A stretch of DNA of 64,000 nucleotides from an uncultured Lachnospiraceae bacterium (GCA_934899185.1 CAKXYI010000001.1:248001-312000), one strand, 5' to 3'. Positions 18,207 through 28,358 are shown, counted from the first letter of the stretch. Notes: generated by a model from the letters alone, not told the origin. Made by a program: numbers and translations.

Positions 18207-19526
18207 ATGAGAACACAGACCATGAATGAAGGAAAAGATAGAGCCATTCTTGTTGGCTTACAATTAAATGACGGATCTTCTTTCGACCACAACTTAGAAG
18301 AACTGGAAAGCCTTTGCCAGGCATGCGATATCGAGCCGGTCTTTACCATTACACAATCTCTGGATACACCTCACCAGGCGCTCTACATCGGTTCCGGTAA
18401 GGTGCGTGAGGTCAAGGAGGCTGCTGCCAATTTAGATGCAGATCTTATCATCTTTGACAATGCCTTATCCCCATCGCAGGCACGTAACTTAAACCTCGAG
18501 ATCGGACTTCCTATCTTAGACCGCACGGCACTCATCCTTGAGATCTTCCAGTCCAGAGCGCGTAGCCGCGAAGCCAAACTACAGGTAGAACTGGCAAGAC
18601 TCCAATATCTTCTACCCCGCTTATCCGGTATGGGAACTGCCATGTCAAGACAGGGCGGTGGCAGTGGTTCACGCTCCAACAAGGGTGCCGGGGAGAAAAA
18701 ACTGGAGTTAGACCGCAGGCACATCAGCCACCGCATTACTGAGTGTAAAAAAGAACTTCAGGCAATCAAAAAGCAAAGGGAGACCCAGCGCAAGAGCCGA
18801 TCCACTTCCCAGACCCCATCCGTGGCTCTGGTCGGTTACACCAATGCCGGTAAATCCACCATTTTAAATGCCATGCTGTCACACTACGGCAATGATGAGA
18901 TCACGGACATCTCCCACAAGAAGGTCTTGCAGGAAGATATGCTCTTTGCCACCCTGGATACCACAGTACGCAAGATCACCATCCCAGGCAAGCCTGCCTT
19001 TTATCTATCCGATACCGTAGGATTTATTGACAAACTGCCCCATCATCTGATCGATGCCTTCCGCTCCACCTTGGAGGAGGCGATCGGTGCAGATCTTTTG
19101 CTACAAGTAGTGGATGTCTCAGATCCTTACTACCGCGAGCACATGCATGTGACTCAGGATACCTTAAACGATCTGGGTGCCGGCGACATCCCCATGATCA
19201 TTGCCTACAACAAGGCAGACCGCCTGTCCCAGTTCGCTGATGACCTGCCGATTGTTACCGGAAATCATATCCACATGGCAGCCGGTGCAGACCTTGGTGT
19301 GGATGCCCTTGCCGACCTCATTCTGGCAAACCTTTTTGGAAAGCCTGTAACTATGGAACTTATGATCCCTTATAGTCAGGGTTCTCTCGTACACCGGATC
19401 TCCGAGGCAGGTCATGTGAAAAAAACGGAATATCAAAATGACGGCACTTATATGCAGGTCACCTTCACACCATCCGCCAAGGACCATGCTCTCATACAGG
19501 AGGTCGAAACCTACCGCATCGAATAA
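18207..19526 (+). CDS. hflX: HflX ribosome-associated GTPase
   Basis: Translational GTPase that splits stalled or hibernating ribosomes during stress. The N-terminal HflX domain (about 1-170, with the GxGKVxE-type stretch IGSGKVREVKEA), a coiled-coil linker and a GTPase domain with G1 GYTNAGKST, G3 DTVGF and G4 NKAD are present. The start could be 18207 or 18222 (MNEGKDRA); neither has a strong ribosome site, and the longer form is given. 439 aa is typical. Confidence 0.95.
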   Translation: MRTQTMNEGKDRAILVGLQLNDGSSFDHNLEELESLCQACDIEPVFTITQSLDTPHQALYIGSGKVREVKEAAANLDADLIIFDNALSPSQARNLNLEIGLPILDRTALILEIFQSRARSREAKLQVELARLQYLLPRLSGMGTAMSRQGGGSGSRSNKGAGEKKLELDRRHISHRITECKKELQAIKKQRETQRKSRSTSQTPSVALVGYTNAGKSTILNAMLSHYGNDEITDISHKKVLQEDMLFATLDTTVRKITIPGKPAFYLSDTVGFIDKLPHHLIDAFRSTLEEAIGADLLLQVVDVSDPYYREHMHVTQDTLNDLGAGDIPMIIAYNKADRLSQFADDLPIVTGNHIHMAAGADLGVDALADLILANLFGKPVTMELMIPYSQGSLVHRISEAGHVKKTEYQNDGTYMQVTFTPSAKDHALIQEVETYRIE

Positions 19527-19551
19527 GTAAAATTTTTCTCGTTGCCATAAC

Positions 19552-19612
19552 AAGACCCGACAATCTGTCAGCACCATAGTGCATATGACAGAATGTCGGG
19601 TCTTTTATTTTA
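19552..19612 (+). terminator. Long hairpin terminator between hflX and asnB
   Basis: About 19-bp near-perfect inverted repeat (AAGACCCGACA.../...TGTCGGGTCTT) followed by TTATTTTAT on the plus strand. It ends hflX; asnB converges on it from the other side (stop at 19623), so it may serve both, although its minus-strand T run is short. Confidence 0.88.
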
Positions 19613-19622
19613 TCGTTGCATC

Positions 19623-21485
19623 TTATGCCGGGATCTCTACCTCATCGGACTCAATATAGATCTTGTGCCATACTAAGAATACATAGATTGCCCAGATCTT
19701 ACGGCTGTTGTCAGCCTTTCCGTCTCTGTGGTCTGCCAGCAGTTTCATCAAAAGGATCTGATCGAAATACTGCGCTGCTACATCTGAGGAGAATGCCTCC
19801 TCAACTCTGTGAAGATACTTCGGATCTCTCAACCATACACGAATCGGAACCGGGAATCCCAGTTTCTTTTTATTTGCCGTTGACTCTGGCAAATGACGTT
19901 TTGCCGCAATACGGAAAGCCCTCTTGGTTGCTTCATCTGTCACTCGGTAATCGATCGGCAGATTCTTTATGTATTCAAATACCTTGATGTCAAGATACGG
20001 AACACGCGCCTCCAAAGAATGTGCCATACTCATCTTATCCGCTTTCAGAAGGATGTCTCCCTGCAGCCAGAAATTCATGTCAATATACTGCATCTTTGCT
20101 ATGTCATTCAATCCCTTGCATTTTTCATAGTAAGGTGCCGTCAACTCCTGCGGTGTCACATGGGTCAGTTTGGTCTGTAAAATTTTCTCACGCTCCTCCA
20201 CAGAGAAAAGATTTGCATTGCCGATAAAGCGTTCTTCCACGCTCTTGCTTCCTCGGATGATAAAGTTCTTACCCTTGAAATTCGGAAGTTTCTTGACGAT
20301 GGATGCCAAGCCCTTACGAAGCCCCAATGGCAGTTTCTGATAACCAGCTAAAGACAAAGGCTCATGATAGATATTGTAGCCTCCAAAAAACTCATCTGCG
20401 CCCTCACCGGACAAGACAACCTTGATGTCCTTTGCTGCCAGTTCATCCACAAAATAAAGTGCGATACAGGACGGATCCGCTAATGGTTCATCCATGTAAT
20501 ACATAACCTTTGGAATAGAGTCAAAATATTCGTCCGCACTAATGGTCTTATTGATATTCGTTTTGCCGAGTTCTGCCGTCAGGCTCTCTGCATAACGGAT
20601 CTCGTTGTACTTGCTCTCTTTATCCAAAAATCCGACGGTATAGGTCTTTTCTCCAGGGAACTCAGCCACCAGATAACTGGAATCCACACCACTGGAAAGA
20701 GAAGCGCCAACCTCTACGTCTGCGATCATATGCGCCATGGTAGACTCGTGTACGATCTCCTCGATCTCGTTTACTGTCTTTTCCAGAGACTCCGGTTCTT
20801 TCGCCGGTTGCATGAGCGGGTCGTAATACTGATGGATCTCGATCTCGCCGTTTTGCATGAGCATATAATGTCCCGCCGGCAACTTAAAGATTCCCTTAAA
20901 GAAAGTCTCCGGCAATACGGAATACTGGAAGGACATATACTGCTCTAAGGCTGCTTCATTGACCTCGCGCTTGATGTCAGGGTATGCCAGAATACTCTTG
21001 ATCTCAGAGGAAAATACCAAATTTCCATCCTGCTGTGTATAATAAAACGGCTTGATACCAAAGAAATCCCTAGCGGCAAATACCAGATCTTTTTTCATAT
21101 CATAGATCACAAAGGCAAACATACCACGCACTTTGGAAAGAAGATCGACGCCATACTCCTCATAGCCGTGAATCAGGCTCTCTGTATCTGCATTGTTTGC
21201 AAAAACATGCCCTTTGGCAATCAAGTCCTCACGCAATTCCAGATGATTGTAGATCTCACCGTTAAATACAATGACGACATCTCCTGTCTCATTAAACATA
21301 GGCTGCATCCCATGATCCAGATCAATAATGCTCAACCGGCGAAAACCCAGCGCCACCTGATCATTGACATACATGCCCTCCTGATCCGGTCCACGATGAG
21401 CGATCTTGTCCATCATCTTCTTTAAGATAGCCTCTCGATCCCAGTCTGCCTTGCTTCTTCCAATAAATCCACTTATTCCACACAT
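19623..21485 (-). CDS. asnB: Asparagine synthase (glutamine-hydrolysing)
   Basis: Makes asparagine from aspartate, glutamine and ATP. The start was set at MCGISGFIG so that Cys2 is the N-terminal nucleophile of the class II glutaminase domain (about 1-210); it has an AAAGGAAG ribosome site. The synthetase domain carries the PP-loop SLSSGVDSS and the LSGEGADEFFGGY motif. 620 aa fits the Bacillus/Clostridium AsnB group. Monocistronic. Confidence 0.94.
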   Translation of the reverse strand: MCGISGFIGRSKADWDREAILKKMMDKIAHRGPDQEGMYVNDQVALGFRRLSIIDLDHGMQPMFNETGDVVIVFNGEIYNHLELREDLIAKGHVFANNADTESLIHGYEEYGVDLLSKVRGMFAFVIYDMKKDLVFAARDFFGIKPFYYTQQDGNLVFSSEIKSILAYPDIKREVNEAALEQYMSFQYSVLPETFFKGIFKLPAGHYMLMQNGEIEIHQYYDPLMQPAKEPESLEKTVNEIEEIVHESTMAHMIADVEVGASLSSGVDSSYLVAEFPGEKTYTVGFLDKESKYNEIRYAESLTAELGKTNINKTISADEYFDSIPKVMYYMDEPLADPSCIALYFVDELAAKDIKVVLSGEGADEFFGGYNIYHEPLSLAGYQKLPLGLRKGLASIVKKLPNFKGKNFIIRGSKSVEERFIGNANLFSVEEREKILQTKLTHVTPQELTAPYYEKCKGLNDIAKMQYIDMNFWLQGDILLKADKMSMAHSLEARVPYLDIKVFEYIKNLPIDYRVTDEATKRAFRIAAKRHLPESTANKKKLGFPVPIRVWLRDPKYLHRVEEAFSSDVAAQYFDQILLMKLLADHRDGKADNSRKIWAIYVFLVWHKIYIESDEVEIPA

Positions 21486-21581
21486 ATCATAATCTTCCTT
21501 TGATCTTGTATTTGCTGTCAATATAGTATGCACATTTCCCACTTGTCTATGCACATCTATCCATACGATTATAATGGTTTC

Positions 21582-23243
21582 CTAAGATGAAATCAAGGAT
21601 AAGAACTCCTCTTTTGGCATCGGTCTGGAATAGTAAAAACCCTGATAATAGGTCGGATCATAGCGTTGCAGATATGTACCCATTTCCCTGTTTTCAATCC
21701 CCTCTATACAGATGTCTGCATGAATGGTTCTCGCACCACTCGTAATGGCTGCTACCAGAGTCTGATTCAAACTCTGGTCTTGAATATTCTGGACAAAAGA
21801 CCGATCGATCTTGATCTCGTCCAAAGGCAGTTCCATAACCAGTTGTAAAGATGCATTGCCCGTGCCGAAATCGTCCATAGCCACCCGTATACCATGACCA
21901 CGGAAAAACTCGATCTCTTTACGCAAAAAAGCGATATCCAGTTCCCTGCACCTCTCCGTCAGTTCCAAACAGAGATTTTCGGGTGGACACGCAGTATCAT
22001 GTAAGGCATTTAGAACATCCTGCTGAAATTCTCTGCGTTCCAACTGTGGGGCTGCTATATTGACATTAATCATAAAGTCAGGAATAATCTTGCGCATTTC
22101 TGCCGCATCCTGCAGAGCCTGCCAAATGACCCAATTTCCCAAGTCATAAATGCATGCGTTCTGCTCAATAAAAGGAATAAAACGTCCTGGCGGAACCAAG
22201 CCATACTTTTCATCCTGCCAACGCACCAAAGCCTCTGCACCGACAACCCGTTCCGTCGACACATCTACGATTGGCTGATAATATAAAGAGAATCCAGAAA
22301 AATCTGTCATAATCCGCTGGTAGATCAGTCCGATCATTTCCCGATCACCAAATTCATGTTTGTGTTTTGCCATATCATAAAAGACAAGATCTCCATGATA
22401 AGTGGTCATAGATTGACCAACCGCAAAGCCCAGATTGGATGTGATACTATCTACCTCCCCCGGGGCATATCCAAAAATAGCGGCACTCCCGATGGTCCGG
22501 AGCGTCACTCGTCTACCTCCGACCTGCAATTTCCAGTATGCCATGTCACGAATGGCATCATATAGTGATCTGGTCTGCTCCCGGTCCATGTCATACATAC
22601 AAATGCCAAACATAGAGGTGTCCATATGATATACCGTTCCTCGTTCACCGACCAGTTCCTGCAACCTGCCCCCGAAATGGCGCAGGACTTCATCACCATA
22701 GCGGTAGCCATACAAGGTGTTGATGCTGCTCAGTTTATCAAGAACAACCATCACAACCGTTGTTTGCCGTTCTTCCCTTGTCATTTCTTCTAGTCGGCGT
22801 AAAAAAGCAGACTTGCTGGAAAGATGGGTCACATTATCCACGCTCGCAGATATGCCATAATTAGTAATCGTCCCGGCAAAGTAATCCGGTTCATCCCCCC
22901 GGCTTTTGATCATGCTGCTCTCACAGGAACACATGACGTATTCCCCTTTTTTGTTTTTGGCGCGGTAAGTCAGATTCTGACTGGTAATCATCCCGGCATA
23001 AAGCATATCCATGCTCCTCCGATACATAGGTCTGTCATCCGGATGAATCCGCTGTTCCCAGATAGTCCCGGCATCATACATATACTCACCGGGCAGGTCA
23101 AACTCCTCTATAGCACGTTTTGACCATCTTGACACATTGGTGTCCATGTTGCACAGAAATATATATTCTCTCTGTGACGTCTCTCCAAACACATTAAAGA
23201 TACGATCCGAAAAATTAGTAAGCCCCGTCTGATCCAATCCCAT
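21582..23243 (-). CDS. PAS-GGDEF-EAL c-di-GMP phosphodiesterase
   Basis: Predicted soluble protein that degrades c-di-GMP. An N-terminal PAS_3-like domain (about 25-130, HPDD motif) precedes a GGDEF fold (about 140-290) whose active loop reads MDTSMF instead of GGDEF, so cyclase activity is unlikely. The EAL domain (about 305-550) keeps the EAL triad (AEALVRW), NVN, LELTE, DDFGTG, KIDRSF, EGIE and the QG-Y loop, i.e. the residues needed for metal binding and hydrolysis. No membrane segment. It starts 27 bp after the next PDE gene, so the two probably form one transcript. Confidence 0.9.
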   Translation of the reverse strand: MGLDQTGLTNFSDRIFNVFGETSQREYIFLCNMDTNVSRWSKRAIEEFDLPGEYMYDAGTIWEQRIHPDDRPMYRRSMDMLYAGMITSQNLTYRAKNKKGEYVMCSCESSMIKSRGDEPDYFAGTITNYGISASVDNVTHLSSKSAFLRRLEEMTREERQTTVVMVVLDKLSSINTLYGYRYGDEVLRHFGGRLQELVGERGTVYHMDTSMFGICMYDMDREQTRSLYDAIRDMAYWKLQVGGRRVTLRTIGSAAIFGYAPGEVDSITSNLGFAVGQSMTTYHGDLVFYDMAKHKHEFGDREMIGLIYQRIMTDFSGFSLYYQPIVDVSTERVVGAEALVRWQDEKYGLVPPGRFIPFIEQNACIYDLGNWVIWQALQDAAEMRKIIPDFMINVNIAAPQLERREFQQDVLNALHDTACPPENLCLELTERCRELDIAFLRKEIEFFRGHGIRVAMDDFGTGNASLQLVMELPLDEIKIDRSFVQNIQDQSLNQTLVAAITSGARTIHADICIEGIENREMGTYLQRYDPTYYQGFYYSRPMPKEEFLSLISS

Positions 23244-23270
23244 ATCTACCTCTTTTCTCGTCTGTCCGAC

Positions 23271-25025
23271 TCACAAAGCCTGTCCATGTTCGATAAACTT
23301 GTCCATGAAATCTTCGATTGAACACGGCTTGCTATAATAATATCCTTGAATGTAATCCGGTCCCATTGCTGTAATACGATCCAGTTCTTCTCTTTCCTCA
23401 ACGCCTTCTACCACCTCTTTGATATTGAGGCTGTGTACCATCTCAATGATCTGCTTAAGAAGTTGATGCTCATAGTCACTGGTCAAAGCCTTAAAGGTAA
23501 ATTCACGATCAATCTTTAGGATATCCGGCTGCATCTGGGATAAGTTGATTAGGTTGGAATATCCTGTACCAAAATCATCCAACGCCATCTGCACACCGTA
23601 ATCTTTTAATTTCTTCCATAGATTGGTCACCAGTGCGTTGCGTGCCAGATAGCCACTCTCGGTCAGTTCCACGATCACGCTCTCCGGCTTCAAGTGATAT
23701 TTTTCGATTGCGCTGGTCAGATCCTCATAAACGGCACTCTTTAAGATCTGCACATAGGAGAAATTGATGCTGACCTTAAAATCCGGTTTGGTCTTCTGAC
23801 ATTCTACACATGTCCTGAGAGCAGTATCTATGATCCACCTGCCAACCGGCACTATCAGACCACTCTCCTCCAACTGATCGATAAAACGATAAGGCGGAAT
23901 CAATTCACCCTTTGCATTCCGATAACGCAGTAAAGCTTCCGCAGCAAAAATCTTCTCCGTGCCTGCCTGCATGATCGGCTGGAAATATAATTCAAACCCC
24001 TTATAATTTTCGGATATGGCTTTCCGAAGGTTTCGGGTCATCTGTCGATTAGCCACAAAAGTATCATATTCAGTCCGGTCAAACCAGATCAACTGGTTCT
24101 TTCCTTTTTCCTTGGCACGGCTCAGCGCAAACTGAGACAACTTGGTAATCTGTTCATAGTCTAAATGCTCAAGATCCTCAGAAGAAACCACTCCACAGGA
24201 TACTGTATAAATCGCTTCATATCCATGTTCCTTAATATGTTCAGCAATCTGATGGCGTATGAATGTGTATAGTTTTTTAACATCTCTGCGCGACCGGCTA
24301 AGTAAATCAAAAATCACAAACTCATCAGATGTCATACGATAGACAAATTGTCCGGGCTGTAAACAGTCCGTAATACATGTTGCCACATCAAATAGTACAT
24401 GGTCGCCATAGCCGATCCCCAGCGTCTCATTGATGTTCTTGAAATCATCAATCCCCAGACGAAAAATATAGCATTTTGGCAATTCTCTAAACTGTTTTAA
24501 CTGTTCCTGAAAAGTCACCTCACCCAAAAGCCCACTGACATTGTCTGCCTTGTTCTTTTCGCCAATCTCATTGATGCAACCAATCATAAGAAAGACTTTT
24601 CCGTCTTTACTGCGGAGCGACCGCCCCTGACAGTTAATCCAAACCGGTTCCCGATTTTTGCTCATCCATCGATAACGCAGATTGTGCCAAGACTTGCGTC
24701 CACTGATCAGTTCGCCCATGTCCGTCATGAGCAGATCGTAATCATCCGGGTGGACGACCTGCCTGTGTGCTTCTGCAACATTTTGGAAAATATTAGAAGA
24801 CAAATCAAAACGCTCCACTGCCCTCTCTGTAATATAATAAACATCATGTGTAAAATCCCATACATAAAGATAATCATTCATGCATGAGGAAAACAATTCA
24901 GCCACGCGCTCAAAAAAGAGGAAAATCCCATTTTCCTCTTCTTTGCCGGAATCGCATCCATCATCTATCCCTTGTGAATCCCCTAGTATCTCTATTAATT
25001 CTCGCAAAATTATCTTGTCTTGCAT
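23271..25025 (-). CDS. PAS-GGDEF-EAL c-di-GMP phosphodiesterase
   Basis: Paralogue of the downstream gene: PAS-like domain (about 50-160, HPDD), GGDEF fold (about 170-300) with TSDEF in place of GGDEF, and an EAL domain (about 325-575) with AEALLRYR, SINFS, VELTESG, DDFGTGYSN, KIDREF, EGVE and QGYYYS intact. Hydrolysis of c-di-GMP is expected, while the degenerate GGDEF may bind GTP as regulator. The start at 25025 follows AGGAGGATATG; an upstream extension of 27 codons lacks a ribosome site. A ten-base G:C homopolymer lies about 165 bp upstream. Confidence 0.9.
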   Translation of the reverse strand: MQDKIILRELIEILGDSQGIDDGCDSGKEEENGIFLFFERVAELFSSCMNDYLYVWDFTHDVYYITERAVERFDLSSNIFQNVAEAHRQVVHPDDYDLLMTDMGELISGRKSWHNLRYRWMSKNREPVWINCQGRSLRSKDGKVFLMIGCINEIGEKNKADNVSGLLGEVTFQEQLKQFRELPKCYIFRLGIDDFKNINETLGIGYGDHVLFDVATCITDCLQPGQFVYRMTSDEFVIFDLLSRSRRDVKKLYTFIRHQIAEHIKEHGYEAIYTVSCGVVSSEDLEHLDYEQITKLSQFALSRAKEKGKNQLIWFDRTEYDTFVANRQMTRNLRKAISENYKGFELYFQPIMQAGTEKIFAAEALLRYRNAKGELIPPYRFIDQLEESGLIVPVGRWIIDTALRTCVECQKTKPDFKVSINFSYVQILKSAVYEDLTSAIEKYHLKPESVIVELTESGYLARNALVTNLWKKLKDYGVQMALDDFGTGYSNLINLSQMQPDILKIDREFTFKALTSDYEHQLLKQIIEMVHSLNIKEVVEGVEEREELDRITAMGPDYIQGYYYSKPCSIEDFMDKFIEHGQAL

Positions 25026-25188
25026 ATCATATCCTCCTGTGCCACACCTTTTGTCATGTCTCTTGTGCAACAACAAAAGATTTTCAGCCTCTGCTGTCCT
25101 ACTCAATAAGTCTTATAACTCATTAAAATATTACCATTTATTGTCAGATATTTCAACAAGGGCTTTCAAATTTTATGATATAGTTTTA

Positions 25189-25198
25189 CCCCCCCCCC
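25189..25198. repeat. Homopolymeric C10/G10 tract upstream of a PDE gene
   Basis: Ten consecutive C on the plus strand (G on the coding strand of the downstream PDE gene) in the 252-bp gap between the epimerase stop and the PDE start. Such tracts slip during replication. On the minus strand it is flanked by TTGCGT upstream and TAAAAC/TATATC-like sequences downstream, so it could sit within a promoter spacer. The rest of the gap is AT-rich with no gene seen. Confidence 0.7.
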
Positions 25199-25277
25199 GA
25201 AAAATTTCACGCAATTTGGTTTTTTCAGAATTTTCTTGCTTTTTCGTAAAATTCTGTTTACTTCTTTTCCCGGGATT

Positions 25278-26294
25278 CTAGGCTGTTTTTATCTTGCCTT
25301 CCTGCTGTAACCACTGTACTTCATCACGGATGGTCTCGGTATATGGACGGGTGTGATAACCTAATACTTTCTTAGCCTTGCTATAGTCAAAAGTATTGTT
25401 TCTCTCCAGATTATATACGGCAAAGGAGGTCATGACCGGCTTCTTTCCGGATATACCGGCTGTCTTTTCTGCAATCTTCGCAATTCCCTTTGCTACCGGT
25501 AATGGCAGAAAATGCTTGATCGGTGTGCAGCCTGTCTCGGACGCGATCATGTCACTGAGCTGGCGCATGGTCACTTCCTCGTTTCCAAGGATATAACACT
25601 CGCCTGCCATCCCCTTATCTGCAGCAGCGATCACACCGTCTGCCAAGTCTCTGACGTCGCACAGGTTAAAGGATCCCTCCATACCCATCGGCATATCTCC
25701 GTTGATGATACGGATGATGGTTCCGGTCGTCTCGCTGATGGAGAAATCATTTGGTCCAAGGATTCCGCTTGGATGAACGACGCAGGCATTTAAACCTTTT
25801 TCCGTGACTGCGTCCAAAACCGCCTGTGTTGCCATTGCCTTGGTTCTGGAATACCAGCCTACGACCTGATCCGGATCGAATTTCTTTACTTCACGGATTT
25901 TTCTTCCCTTTGGTGCTTCCGGGATGGCTCCAGTGCTGCTGACATAGACAAGTTTGTCACATTCTTTATGCTCTAAGCACTTTGCAATGATATTCTTGGT
26001 GCCGCCCACATTAACGTCAACCAATTTCTTGCTGTAATCTGCATTGGTCGTTACCATGCTTGCCACATGAAGGACTACCGTGTGCACGCCCTCCTCTACG
26101 GCAAAGAATGGCTCCAAGGATTTCTTGTCACACAGATCTCCTTCTACGACTTCCACGGACTCCGGGATATATTTTGCTGCCGGATCGTTTGGCAGAACAA
26201 AGGCTCTCACGTCAGCCCCTTCTTCCACCAACTGCCTGCATACCGTGCTTCCCAAAAATCCTGCTGCTCCTGTTACTAAATATTTTCTACTCAT
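25278..26294 (-). CDS. NAD-dependent epimerase/dehydratase (extended SDR)
   Basis: Oxidoreductase of the extended short-chain dehydrogenase family. The NAD(P)-binding TGAAGFLG motif is at residues 8-15, the catalytic YxxxK is YSRTK (about 148-152), and a Ser-rich VSSTGA strand precedes it. 338 aa is standard. The downstream half resembles dihydroflavonol-4-reductase/sterol-dehydrogenase-like enzymes, so a nucleotide-sugar substrate is not assured. Transcribed divergently from the HD-GYP gene and not obviously linked to its neighbours. Confidence 0.85.
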   Translation of the reverse strand: MSRKYLVTGAAGFLGSTVCRQLVEEGADVRAFVLPNDPAAKYIPESVEVVEGDLCDKKSLEPFFAVEEGVHTVVLHVASMVTTNADYSKKLVDVNVGGTKNIIAKCLEHKECDKLVYVSSTGAIPEAPKGRKIREVKKFDPDQVVGWYSRTKAMATQAVLDAVTEKGLNACVVHPSGILGPNDFSISETTGTIIRIINGDMPMGMEGSFNLCDVRDLADGVIAAADKGMAGECYILGNEEVTMRQLSDMIASETGCTPIKHFLPLPVAKGIAKIAEKTAGISGKKPVMTSFAVYNLERNNTFDYSKAKKVLGYHTRPYTETIRDEVQWLQQEGKIKTA

Positions 26295-26417
26295 GATCTT
26301 TCTGCTCCTTTTCTATTTTTAAATTTTTCTTTCTTTGTTTGTTACAGGTAGTATCATAGAGCGTCAGTATTGCATAAATATTTTACTTTTGTTAAGGTTT
26401 TATTAAAGAGGGAAACA

Positions 26418-26426
26418 TGTTATAAT
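26418..26426 (+). promoter_or_regulatory. Extended -10 promoter of the HD-GYP gene
   Basis: TGTTATAAT, a perfect -10 with the TGn extension, 52 bp before the HD-GYP start; no convincing -35, which extended -10 promoters can lack. Confidence 0.65.
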
Positions 26427-26477
26427 TTCTTCATATTAAAATGATCGATATTAGTAGATAAAGCGAGGAAACTTGCC

Positions 26478-27563
26478 ATGGTTACCTATCCACTGAACGA
26501 ATTACAACCCGGCATGATCGTTGCGGCTGATGTCTTTACGCCCCGTGGACAGTTGATCGTTCTCAGAGGCTCCATTTTAAGTCAGCAGATGATCCAGCAC
26601 ATGAAATACTACCATGTGCCGTCCGTTACGATCCTGCCAAATGAAATTGATCCAATGTCCTTTGAAAAGGCAGACCGTAGCGAACCGACTTACGCCAAAC
26701 GTATCCGCCAGAGCGAATCTTTCAAAGAATTCAGGGAGCATTATACGCAGAGTGCCAGCATTTTTCAGGAACAGTTGAGTCGTTTTGTTGCCGGCGATGC
26801 GCATCTGGATACGTCTGCCCTTTTACAGGACACGCTGGAACTTTTCGACCACAATCGTGCTTCCTTTTCCTTACTGGATATGCTGCACAATATGCGTGAT
26901 CTGGACGACTCCACCTATGTGCACAGCATCAATGTCGCCGTCATTTCACGCCTGATCGGTATGTGGTCAGATCTGGATGAAGCCAATCTGGATGTTTTGA
27001 CCCTGTGTGGGCTTTTACATGATGTGGGAAAAGTACAGATCCCGGATGAGATCTTGGAAAAACCTGACCGGCTGACACCGGAAGAATATGAGATCATGAA
27101 GACACATACGGTTTTAGGCTACCGCATGATGGAACAGGAGCGCATCGACAAGCGGATCAAGAATGCCGCTCTCATGCACCACGAACGTTTTGACGGCAAG
27201 GGCTATCCTTTCGGTCTTACCGGGGACCATATTGACACCTTTGCTTCCATCGTAGCCATTGCGGATGTCTACGACGCACTGACTTCGGATCGCTGCTACC
27301 GTTCGGCAGTCTGTCCTTTTGAAGTGATCGCCCTCTTTGAAAGCAATGGACTAACCGAATACAACCCCAAATTCATCCTGACCTTTTTGGAACATATCGC
27401 CCAGACCTATGTCGGCAACTCTGTCCGTCTGAGCGATGGCAGTCAGGGCAAGATCAGCATGATCGACACAAAAAAACTTCTCCGCCCTCTCATCCAATTA
27501 GAAAGCGGAGAATTTGTAGATCTGTCCAAACGTCTGGATCTCTATGTCGAAGAGATCATTTAA
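26478..27563 (+). CDS. HD-GYP domain protein, probable c-di-GMP phosphodiesterase
   Basis: The N-terminal 100 residues form a DUF3391-like or small regulatory region; the HD-GYP domain (about 125-310) keeps the HD pair (LLHDVGKVQIP), downstream histidines (KTH, MHHERFDGKGYP) and the ADVYDALTSDRCYR motif. The GYP loop (DGKGYP) is intact, which supports hydrolysis of c-di-GMP to GMP. A short beta-rich tail follows. The start has GCGAGG upstream. It converges on the tandem-receiver gene, and their stop codons overlap by 4 bp (27560-27563). Confidence 0.92.
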   Translation: MVTYPLNELQPGMIVAADVFTPRGQLIVLRGSILSQQMIQHMKYYHVPSVTILPNEIDPMSFEKADRSEPTYAKRIRQSESFKEFREHYTQSASIFQEQLSRFVAGDAHLDTSALLQDTLELFDHNRASFSLLDMLHNMRDLDDSTYVHSINVAVISRLIGMWSDLDEANLDVLTLCGLLHDVGKVQIPDEILEKPDRLTPEEYEIMKTHTVLGYRMMEQERIDKRIKNAALMHHERFDGKGYPFGLTGDHIDTFASIVAIADVYDALTSDRCYRSAVCPFEVIALFESNGLTEYNPKFILTFLEHIAQTYVGNSVRLSDGSQGKISMIDTKKLLRPLIQLESGEFVDLSKRLDLYVEEII

Positions 27564-28333
27564 TCAAATAATTTTGCCTTTTGGCGTTCAAAGAAAGCAT
27601 CGACTTCCGCGATGATCCTTGCCGGCTCCATGGTCTTGAGCAGATAGCCTTCCGGCTTGAGTGCCATGACCTGCATCACACTTTCCCTATCATCCTTACT
27701 TGTCAAAAAAATGACCGGAACATCGGAAAATTCTGTCTCTGTACGGATCATTTCCAGCACCTGTCTGCCATCTACGACCGGCATTTCATAATCTAACAGT
27801 ACCAGATCCGGGCGGTTGGTCGCTAAATACTTGATCGCCATGGCACCGGAATTTGCTAAGATGACCTGATAGCGGTCTTCCAGCCAGCCTTTGACATTGC
27901 GCAGCATTGCCCCGGAATCATCTACGACCAGAACCTTTTTCTTGTGCTGTGCGCCAAACTTTGCGATATAGGCATCGATAACTTCCACCAATTCATTGAC
28001 ATTGACCGGGCGCTCAAAAAACTGACGGATGAGGTGGCCTGAGATCACACGTCCGATAGCGTCATTTTCTTCCCTGCTTCCCACCGTAAAGATGGGAATG
28101 TCGCGCTCGGCTGACTGGTCTTTGAGATAGATCAGAGCCTGCTGCATATCTCCGATCCCGTCCGATCCACAGATCAGATAGGCACCGATGGTATCACGCT
28201 CGGCTGAGATCTGTGCCACATCCGGCTCGACCACGCTCACATCATAGCCCGCCTCTTTTATCTTATCCTTGAGTGACAGGATAAGATAGCCCTGTACCTC
28301 CGACACGATCAAAATCTTATACGTTTCCTTCAT
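27560..28333 (-). CDS. Tandem receiver-domain response regulator without output domain
   Basis: Two CheY-like folds in 257 residues. The first (about 1-125) lacks the phospho-acceptor Asp (LICGSDG where LLDxxMP is expected) and is a pseudo-receiver; the second (about 130-255) is complete, with VVDDS, LLDYEMP, T in FLTS and K in LLKT. No DNA-binding or enzymatic domain follows, so it probably acts by protein-protein contact. The start at 28333 is 6 nt after GGAG; alternative ATG is one codon upstream. It lies 25 bp downstream of the hybrid kinase and is probably its partner. Confidence 0.87.
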   Translation of the reverse strand: MKETYKILIVSEVQGYLILSLKDKIKEAGYDVSVVEPDVAQISAERDTIGAYLICGSDGIGDMQQALIYLKDQSAERDIPIFTVGSREENDAIGRVISGHLIRQFFERPVNVNELVEVIDAYIAKFGAQHKKKVLVVDDSGAMLRNVKGWLEDRYQVILANSGAMAIKYLATNRPDLVLLDYEMPVVDGRQVLEMIRTETEFSDVPVIFLTSKDDRESVMQVMALKPEGYLLKTMEPARIIAEVDAFFERQKAKLFD

Positions 28334-28358
28334 CATTTTCTCCACTTACTTTTCTTTT

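Noticed and set aside
21582..25025. Active diguanylate cyclases
   Set aside because: The GGDEF loops read MDTSMF and TSDEF, which lack the glycines needed for catalysis.
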